Positions 1 through 6,104 of a DNA stretch of 13,601 bases are shown here, piece by piece (position 1 is the first letter of the stretch; every line of letters starts with the position of its first letter). Location: contig JAUIJG010000104.1 in NCBI GenBank assembly GCA_030431355.1, positions 1 through 13,601 on the forward strand, written 5' to 3'. Under the pieces are notes generated by a model, which saw only the letters and a list, made by a program, of their open reading frames with translations, was not told the DNA's origin and did not search any database. A program made the position numbers and the translations under genes. This DNA comes from a bacterium. Its GTDB lineage: Bacteria > Cyanobacteriota > Vampirovibrionia > Obscuribacterales > Obscuribacteraceae.

Positions 1-53
1 CCGCAAGGCAAGCGCGTAGCCGAGCGATACTAATAATCCGAGGGCTTAACCAA
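1..53 (+). rRNA. rrl: 23S ribosomal RNA, 3' end (partial)
   Basis: The window opens inside the conserved last helices of bacterial large-subunit rRNA. The run GTAGCCGAGCGATACTAATA (17-36), followed by a C-GAGGGCTTAACC end, is the usual 3' terminal stretch of 23S. The rest of the gene lies left of the window. The exact 3' end is placed by analogy and could be off by several bases. It is followed by a 5S gene on the same strand, so this is the distal part of an rRNA operon. Confidence 0.92.
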
Positions 54-213
54 CAAATTGGTGTGAGTCAATACCTACTTTCAATATGCAGTTTTCAGGG
101 TTTGGAATAAATTCCATCTCCTATTCGGGTGAAACCAAATACGGTTTCATTAGGAGAGGGAAATTTATATTCCATCACCGATTGATGTCTTATAGACATC
201 GGACCCTAAAAGG
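54..213 (+). other. 23S-5S internal transcribed spacer with processing-type hairpins
   Basis: This 160-base spacer between 23S and 5S has no convincing gene. It holds several inverted repeats. One is GGAAT/ATTCC (104-108 with 111-115). A compound stem has TGAAACC/GGTTTCA (130-136 with 143-149, 6-nt loop) nested inside CTCCTA/TAGGAG (118-123 with 151-156). A third is GATGTCT/AGACATC (184-190 with 194-200). Such stems in rRNA spacers are normally RNase III or other maturation sites. That role is inferred, not shown. Confidence 0.6.
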
Positions 214-332
<119 letters not shown>

Positions 333-336
333 TTGT

Positions 337-376
337 AAAAGCCTCGAGTTAATAGCTCGAGGCTTTTGCCTTTTTG
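337..376 (+). terminator. Intrinsic terminator of the rRNA operon, probably bidirectional
   Basis: A perfect stem AAAAGCCTCGAG (337-348) / CTCGAGGCTTTT (356-367) has a 7-nt loop and is followed by further T's (371-375). Because the outer stem is A4/T4, the same hairpin is also followed by a short T tract when read on the - strand. It could therefore stop transcription from both sides. Confidence 0.9.
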
Positions 377-468
377 GTAATTATTCTGCCGGCGCAAGCA
401 AATTCATATTAACCGGTATCCCTTGTAAACCGTTAGCAGGTCCTGTAATTTGGAGAGTTTCCAACCTG

Positions 469-1401
469 TTGCTTGGTAATTTGATGGTCAACATAGTTGC
501 AGAAGCGGTCGATGCCGAAAGCAGTCGAACCTCGCAAACTACCACCAGAGAAGAGTTGAATTTGACATCATCCACGATGCCAAACTTGAACTCGCGGAAG
601 CGCAAACTTGGCTATTTTCAATTTTGTCTCAATTTTGCCAGGGAGCTCTGGGAGTTCAGACATGCTCTTATCACCCTGACTTCCAACAAGCTGGCTAAGC
701 GGTATCAAAGGTCGGTGCTCGGATTTGCCTGGAGTTTGCTCAATCCGTTACTGACGACTTTATCGCTTACAATTATTTTTTCCCTTCTCTTTAGTAGAGA
801 TCCTAAAAGTTATGGTGCCTTCATAGTATCAGGCATCCTCGCCTGGAGCTTTATCAGAGATACACTCTGTGCTGGCTGTATTTCAATCATAGATTCTGCC
901 AACTTTCACAGGAAAATGAGGATTCCAAAGTCATTCTTCCCATCCGTGACCGTAGCCACTGAATTCACAAATTTTGTTTTGAGTCTTTTGAGTATGTCCG
1001 CCCTGGTAGTCGGGTTGGGCATTCCTATGTATGCCACTCTTCTTTTACTACCGGTGGCAATGGCCATAACCACTGTGTTTGTTTTCGGCCTTACTATGAT
1101 CCTCGCCATCGCCACAATTTATTTTCGAGACCTGAGTCATATAGTCAATCTGGTAATAGGCACTCTCTTTTATTTCACACCAATTTTTTATTCTCTTGAT
1201 CAGGTGCCGGAAAAAGTAAAGGTCTTTTTCCTGTTGAATCCTTTCTACTATTTCGTCAATCTATTCAAGCACTTGATCTATTACGGAACTATTCCATCAC
1301 TTTTTGAGTGGTCCATCGCCGCTTTCATAGCCTTTGGAACCCTGATTGTTTCGCTCTTTGTACTCCGCTCGAAAGAAGACGACATCGTATTCAGGTTATA
1401 G
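469..1401 (+). CDS. ABC-2 type exporter permease (TagG/KpsM/Wzm family)
   Basis: This is an inner-membrane permease subunit of an ABC exporter that moves a lipid-linked cell-surface polysaccharide or teichoic-acid-like polymer. After a polar N-terminus there are about six hydrophobic segments, near residues 84-108, 116-140, 166-184, 188-218, 226-244 and 279-299. Family signatures are YQRSVLGFAWSLLNPL (79-94), the YFTPIFYSLDQVP block (235-247) and LLNPFYY (255-261). The ATPase gene follows after 2 nt, forming a classic pair. The substrate cannot be read from sequence, and no glycosyltransferases are in the window. The start is uncertain. TTG 469 has GGAGAG 11 nt upstream, ATG 484 has no good ribosome site, and ATG 577 would give 274 residues, the usual family length, but also lacks a clear site. 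The first 36 residues look unlike the family and may not be translated. Confidence 0.9.
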   Translation: MLGNLMVNIVAEAVDAESSRTSQTTTREELNLTSSTMPNLNSRKRKLGYFQFCLNFARELWEFRHALITLTSNKLAKRYQRSVLGFAWSLLNPLLTTLSLTIIFSLLFSRDPKSYGAFIVSGILAWSFIRDTLCAGCISIIDSANFHRKMRIPKSFFPSVTVATEFTNFVLSLLSMSALVVGLGIPMYATLLLLPVAMAITTVFVFGLTMILAIATIYFRDLSHIVNLVIGTLFYFTPIFYSLDQVPEKVKVFFLLNPFYYFVNLFKHLIYYGTIPSLFEWSIAAFIAFGTLIVSLFVLRSKEDDIVFRL

Positions 1402-1403
1402 AT

Positions 1404-2204
1404 ATGAAACCATGCATCAAACTCAATGATGTGACCCTTGAGTTCAGCATCTACCATAACAAATCCCCTGGTCTCAAAGAGACCGCCCTCCGTATGCTGG
1501 GCCAGGGTCCCAAAATAGAGCAGGGCGTCAGATTCGAAGCGCTGAAAAAGATAAATTTGACCATTGAGGCCGGAGAGAGAGTCGGAATAATCGGATTGAA
1601 CGGTGCCGGCAAGTCCACTCTTTTAAAACTTATTGCCGGAATCTATACGCCGACGTCAGGAGACTTGGTTGTAAACGGAAGTATAGCTCCGCTAATTGAG
1701 CTTGGAACCGGCATCGATATTGAAATGACCGGTAGAGAAAACATCCATCTCACCGGCACCCTGCTTGGCAAAACCTTCAAGGAGACCCAGGCAATAGAAA
1801 ACCAGATCATTCTTTTTTCCGGTCTGGGCGACTTCATCGATCTGCCAATGAAGTATTACTCATCCGGCATGATTAGCCGGTTGGTCTTCTCCATAGGCAT
1901 GTCTCTGGAATCCGACATCCTCATGCTTGATGAAGTCTTTTCGACTGGAGACAAATTGTTCACGGAGAAAGCGACCGAAAAGACTCTGGAGCAGATAGAT
2001 AAGTCCCATATAGTCTTGTTTATTTCCCATGGTATGGATACGGTGCAAGAAATTTGTAATCGCGTGATAGTGCTTCACCATGGCGAAATCGTCAAGGACA
2101 CGACTCCCAAGTATGCCATCAGGCACTACTTTGATGAAATAGCAGTGGAAGAAAATAGCCATCCAAAAGAAGAGTTGCCTGAATCGTCATTTGCTACTAG
2201 TTAA
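1404..2204 (+). CDS. ABC exporter ATP-binding protein (TagH/KpsT/Wzt type)
   Basis: This is the ATPase partner of the preceding permease, energising export of a surface polysaccharide. Numbering from ATG 1404 (266 aa), the Walker A is GLNGAGKST (64-72), the signature is YSSGMISRL (152-160), the Walker B is DILMLDEV (171-178) and the H-loop His is H209. The SSGM-x-x-RL signature in place of LSGGQ, and the DEVFSTGD stretch, are typical of the polysaccharide and teichoic-acid export subfamily. The protein ends about 55 residues after the H-loop, so it lacks the extra C-terminal carbohydrate-binding domain of some Wzt proteins. An upstream in-frame start at 1308 lies inside the permease gene and is rejected. 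ATG 1404 has AGG about 8 nt upstream and leaves a 2-nt gap, implying translational coupling. Confidence 0.94.
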   Translation: MKPCIKLNDVTLEFSIYHNKSPGLKETALRMLGQGPKIEQGVRFEALKKINLTIEAGERVGIIGLNGAGKSTLLKLIAGIYTPTSGDLVVNGSIAPLIELGTGIDIEMTGRENIHLTGTLLGKTFKETQAIENQIILFSGLGDFIDLPMKYYSSGMISRLVFSIGMSLESDILMLDEVFSTGDKLFTEKATEKTLEQIDKSHIVLFISHGMDTVQEICNRVIVLHHGEIVKDTTPKYAIRHYFDEIAVEENSHPKEELPESSFATS

Positions 2205-2325
2205 CCAAAGCGCTGCACCTACCGGCGGCAAAACTGGCGGTCTCCCCCTAATTCAAGTACACTGTACCGTCGATAATTCGTCGATGACAAGTAGATATTC
2301 GGACATGCAGAATAGGAGTTTCTTG

Positions 2326-3297
2326 ATGTTTATTCGCCGACCTTACAAATCCCAACTGGTATCTCTACTTGTTTTAGCCACAATGGCATCCCCAGCAATC
2401 AATCTGATATCAGCCGGAGCGGCAATGGCTAAGTCCACAGATTCGACAAAAGAATCAAAAGCCAGCATCAAAGATCCTGACAAGTTCTTGCACCACTACT
2501 ACGCCACGGTGAAAAAAGCCAAAAGCCTCGAAACCTTGCTACCTTTCTATAGGAAAGAACAGCTGGCTGAAATGGACAAAATGAAAAAAGAAGCACCTGG
2601 GGACATGAATGTCGACAAGCTCATGCTTGAGATGATGCAAGAAGAGCAACCAGGCAAAGTCAAAATATTGAGTAAAAAAGCCGGACCCCAAAGAGTTGAG
2701 TATAAGCTGGAACCGGCCTCTCTTCCCGCTGAGAAACAGGCTTTGAAAGCCCAGGGCAATTTCACCATGACCGGTGAATTTATCATTGTCAAAGAAGACG
2801 GCAATTGGAAAGTCTATAAAGACTACTGGAAATCAAAAACCAAAGACAAAAATGGTTCTTACTCTTCAAGCTTCGGAATAAATCCGGACAGGAAGAAGAA
2901 AACGGGAAGTGCGAGTGGGAGCAAAGTTAACAATTCCGCCATAAGTACTGAACCAAATTCATTTGACAGTCAATTCCGGGACCTCTTTTTTAAAAATTGG
3001 AGAGCACCAAAATCAAAAGGCAGTGTCTATGCAGCGCTAAAACTGGCAGAAGACGGAAAGATTGCCGATTCCCACTTTTTCAGCCAAAAAGAAGGACAGG
3101 ATAGAGAAGTATTATTCATTCAAAACATGGTCAAAAATACCGAGAACTTACCTCCTTTGCCGGATAAATACAAATCAAAGCCTTACGCATGGATGCTCTT
3201 TTCCTGGTCGGAAAAAGGCGCAAAAGCGGTATCCGGTCCCTATTTCGCCAGCAGTTATCCTGAATGGGTGCAGGAAAAGATCAAAGAGCAGAACTAA
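2326..3297 (+). CDS. Exported protein with TonB/TolA C-terminal-like domain
   Basis: This is a 323-residue protein with an N-terminal signal or anchor. Positive residues (RRPYK) precede a hydrophobic stretch (11-33) ending in a plausible AMA-K cleavage site near residue 36. Residues about 50-170 form an alpha/beta region ending in VKEDGNWKVYKDYW, reminiscent of small NTF2-like/DUF4878-type envelope domains. A low-complexity K/S/N linker follows (170-215). Residues about 213-295 look like the TonB_C/TolA C-terminal fold: F-x5-NW-x-AP, a strand, then DGKI, and later LPPLP before a final strand. Known TonB_C domains contact outer-membrane or periplasmic partners; a partner here is unknown. The start at ATG 2326 is chosen because AGGAG (2314-2318) lies 7 nt upstream and it begins the signal sequence; an upstream in-frame start at 2191 would bury that signal. 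The 121-nt gap after the ATPase suggests its own promoter, but I found no convincing one. Confidence 0.8.
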   Translation: MFIRRPYKSQLVSLLVLATMASPAINLISAGAAMAKSTDSTKESKASIKDPDKFLHHYYATVKKAKSLETLLPFYRKEQLAEMDKMKKEAPGDMNVDKLMLEMMQEEQPGKVKILSKKAGPQRVEYKLEPASLPAEKQALKAQGNFTMTGEFIIVKEDGNWKVYKDYWKSKTKDKNGSYSSSFGINPDRKKKTGSASGSKVNNSAISTEPNSFDSQFRDLFFKNWRAPKSKGSVYAALKLAEDGKIADSHFFSQKEGQDREVLFIQNMVKNTENLPPLPDKYKSKPYAWMLFSWSEKGAKAVSGPYFASSYPEWVQEKIKEQN

Positions 3298-3322
3298 CGA
3301 ATAATGACCTGGATAGAGGCTT

Positions 3323-6061
3323 TCAGGGATGCTTCAATCTCCGCAGAACTGCCTCTTTCTGAGATTCATTCATCAGATAAAACAATCCGCGAAAATATAT
3401 CTCTCGCTGGATGTTGGATTTGTTGTTTTTCAGCGTCTCAGCATCAAACCCTAACTCCAAACCGGCTTCGGCATAATATCTCCCAAACCTGTCCTCTCCA
3501 AACCGTTGAATCGCTTTTGGCGAGCCTGCCAGACCGTACAGAAATCCAATCTTGCCATCAGGCGGTAACTCCTCGAAAAAGCGCATGATATCTTGTCCGG
3601 AATCGGAATCAGAATTAGAGTCCAAATCCAATTTAGAATAGTCACGGCCCAACTTCTCACCCTGGGTGGCAAACAATCCGCCGAAATAGCTTGGATTAGT
3701 TCTTGCGCTAACTCTCTTTAGCTCCTTCAATACTTGCAACTCTCTCTCGGCAGGTGAGCGATGTTCATTGGCCGCGATAACTCGACCGGCAATATCCTTA
3801 AGAATCTGTTCCGGCGGCTGGGCAGCTTGATATAACTCCTCCAGCGAAACCGATCTTGCATCAGTGAGACGATCTGCATTCCTGCTCCACTGATTGTCGA
3901 TTTTCACTTTACCCGTTTGAGGATCATATTCGACAACATTGACCATATGCCATCCAGCCGAATCCAGAGTTATTGAATCACCAGAACCATTGGTATCAGA
4001 TTTGAAGGGAGGCATGTTCACATTAATGCTGATCTGGCTGGGCAACGAATTGCCGGCTTTTCTGGAAGCCAGCTCTTTCCTAAGTTGGTCCAGACTGTTG
4101 ATATGCAAGTGACCTATCCCAAACCCATCGACTTGCCTGGCAGTCAGCACCTTGTCACCGGAGTCATATTCAGCTCCAAGAATCTCCCGGGAAAGACGTC
4201 CCACATCCACAGCAGACATCCCCTTGAAGAATTCAGGCTTTCCAGAAGAGTCCAGGCGAGGTTTTCCTGTCTTACTGTCCACCAGTATATCGCTGGAATC
4301 CAACTTCTCTTTGACTCTCAGGTCTTCCATCTGCTCAAGTCTGTATGGCGCTCCATCGATCTTGAAAGACGCGTTTATGAGAGTGGAATCCACAATCTGT
4401 CCTACATAACTTCTCTCTCCTTCAGGCGGCGGGTTGAGACTAGCTACCCCTTCTCGCTTCAAGGTCGAATCAGGGACTTCTGCTTCGACACCATTAGCGG
4501 TGACATACTTCCCATCCACGGCGACATCTGCAACTAATTTTGATATCACATCCGGATGCTTTATAGAGTAACCCACTTCAAGACTTTTCAAAACGCAAGT
4601 ACCATGGTTCCCTTGACTTATAGAGAAGGGGTTGGCCAGGTTGCCCATTAGCTGCTCGGCAAGAACAAGACGATCATCAGCACCTAATTTAGTGGCATTG
4701 CCCCCGGTATCCGGCTGGAGCAACCTTGAAACAGCCCTGTAAGTTCCGGAAACTTTCTCGCTAGACAGATTCCGCTCACTAGCCCGATTCTCAAATCGGA
4801 TCATGTCGGCTAGAAACTTCGCTTTCAGAATAGGATTGTCTATCCGCTCTTCAACAAGCTCAAGAAGTTGCTCTCGTTGCTCCAGAATTGCCCTGCCTGG
4901 TCCTTCCTTCGCTATATCGGGAAACCCTTTATCTTTTCCACCTTCTATCAAGCTGAGAGTACCGTCCTGGGAACGCTTCAAGTCAAAACGGAAATCAGGA
5001 TTCTCTTTATCTTTACTCTGAGCCCTGTATACAATGCCTTTATCCCCGGCTTCCACATCCAGGGTATACTTCCCGCGCTCCAAGCCGTATCCTATCGCCC
5101 TACCGGTGCTGTCGGTCTTTATGCTGTCTCCGCTTGCGTCAGTTACTGTTCGGTTTCCTTTTCCATCTTCAAAAATCCGAGATCGATCAGAATTGAAAAT
5201 CTCTTTGCTCCCATCCGGCTTCTCAACCGTTCTCCGTCCGCTCTCTTCTATGGTCTCGAAAACACCTTCTGCTGACCTGTTTACAGTTGTTCTAGTTGAA
5301 GGATCATAGATAGTGCTTGTGTTATCACTTCTTTCAGTAATCTTTCTACCATCCGGCAGATCTCTGGAATTTTCTTCAAGACCGCTCTCATGCTTTGTAA
5401 AACTGCTGCCGTCGGGTCTTTCTATCTCCACCCTTCCGCCATCATAGCGTCTCTCAATTACCCCATCTGAGCCCTTAACCGTCTGGTTCTCGAACCCCCA
5501 GAGCGAGGTCTTTCCACCATCTTTCCAGAGAGGGTCTCCAAAAGGAGAAACTCCTGGAAGTTTAAGCTCTTGTCCGGGCTTCAGCTCTCCCGCGGACTCC
5601 CTGGAAATGCCATTTATGGAAAGAGTTGCCGCAGTGAAACTTGAGATGATCGCTTCCTCACTGGAGCTATCTTTTACGTCTTTGTAAGCTTCCCCCATAA
5701 AAGTAGGCAACTTGAGGCGAACGACCTCTTCTATGGTCTCACCACCCTTAGCACGATAAGACTCGGGTTGGATTGCATAGTCAAAAGTATCAAGATTTTT
5801 TTGCCCCGGGGAGACTTCGAGAAGTTCTCCGGCGAGAATCACCCGGGGAAGAGAGTCCTCGCTCTCCGGTCTAAATATTGCCGGACTGATCTCAAAGCCA
5901 TCTCTTCCAGGCTCAAAGACAGCCGCCCTGAGTTTGCGCCCGGTGGCAATACCCTCGGAGCTACTGTGCGAGGCCGCATCATCGACTGAATCTGGAGCTG
6001 GTAATAAGGGAAACGCCATCGAGCTGGACCATAGAAACTTTATTATATGGATAACATCCAT
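3323..6061 (-). CDS. Giant repeat protein with papain-like (C1-type) cysteine peptidase module, copy 1
   Basis: This protein has 912 residues if started at ATG 6061. ATG 6019 (898 aa) is equally plausible; neither has a strong ribosome site. Residues about 104-170 form a LysM-like helical unit ending GELKPGQELKLPG. Residues about 199-325 hold irregular ~20-residue beta repeats with PDG turns (RPDGSS, LPDGRK, KPDGSK), like RHS/YD repeats. Residues 396-450 form a conserved helical segment. A putative catalytic module follows: Q483-G-N-H-G-T-C489, H705 and D722-N723-Q-W-S. In papain the pattern is Q19-x5-C25, H159, N175-S-W177, so spacing and motif agree closely. The helical C-terminal region (about 770-912) is unassigned. 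No export signal is evident. It lies 43 nt downstream of its paralogue, probably in one transcript, and is convergent with the TonB_C-like gene with no terminator between. Peptidase activity is inferred from motifs only; an inactive binding domain or a transglutaminase/amidase variant remains possible. Confidence 0.82.
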   Translation of the reverse strand: MDVIHIIKFLWSSSMAFPLLPAPDSVDDAASHSSSEGIATGRKLRAAVFEPGRDGFEISPAIFRPESEDSLPRVILAGELLEVSPGQKNLDTFDYAIQPESYRAKGGETIEEVVRLKLPTFMGEAYKDVKDSSSEEAIISSFTAATLSINGISRESAGELKPGQELKLPGVSPFGDPLWKDGGKTSLWGFENQTVKGSDGVIERRYDGGRVEIERPDGSSFTKHESGLEENSRDLPDGRKITERSDNTSTIYDPSTRTTVNRSAEGVFETIEESGRRTVEKPDGSKEIFNSDRSRIFEDGKGNRTVTDASGDSIKTDSTGRAIGYGLERGKYTLDVEAGDKGIVYRAQSKDKENPDFRFDLKRSQDGTLSLIEGGKDKGFPDIAKEGPGRAILEQREQLLELVEERIDNPILKAKFLADMIRFENRASERNLSSEKVSGTYRAVSRLLQPDTGGNATKLGADDRLVLAEQLMGNLANPFSISQGNHGTCVLKSLEVGYSIKHPDVISKLVADVAVDGKYVTANGVEAEVPDSTLKREGVASLNPPPEGERSYVGQIVDSTLINASFKIDGAPYRLEQMEDLRVKEKLDSSDILVDSKTGKPRLDSSGKPEFFKGMSAVDVGRLSREILGAEYDSGDKVLTARQVDGFGIGHLHINSLDQLRKELASRKAGNSLPSQISINVNMPPFKSDTNGSGDSITLDSAGWHMVNVVEYDPQTGKVKIDNQWSRNADRLTDARSVSLEELYQAAQPPEQILKDIAGRVIAANEHRSPAERELQVLKELKRVSARTNPSYFGGLFATQGEKLGRDYSKLDLDSNSDSDSGQDIMRFFEELPPDGKIGFLYGLAGSPKAIQRFGEDRFGRYYAEAGLELGFDAETLKNNKSNIQREIYFRGLFYLMNESQKEAVLRRLKHP

Positions 6062-6062
6062 A
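6046..6062 (-). repeat. Perfect 7-bp hairpin over the upstream start codon of copy 1
   Basis: TATGGAT (6046-6052) and ATCCATA (6056-6062) form a perfect inverted repeat with a 3-nt loop. It lies in the gap between the two paralogous genes and covers the candidate start ATG at 6059-6061. In mRNA it would hide that start codon, which may favour ATG 6019 or provide translational control. The structure is seen in sequence; the role is inferred. Confidence 0.5.
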
Positions 6063-6104
6063 CATAACCGCTCTGTGACACCGGCAAACAGGCAGAGGTG
6101 CTAT

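Noticed and set aside
2191..2325. N-terminal extension of the TonB_C-like protein to 2191
   Set aside because: It overlaps the ATPase stop and would place 45 polar residues before the signal sequence. ATG 2326 has a well-placed AGGAG.
2205..2325. Direct repeat CGTCGAT (two 7-bp copies near 2268-2285) as an operator
   Set aside because: The units are too short, with no symmetry and no associated promoter. This is likely chance.
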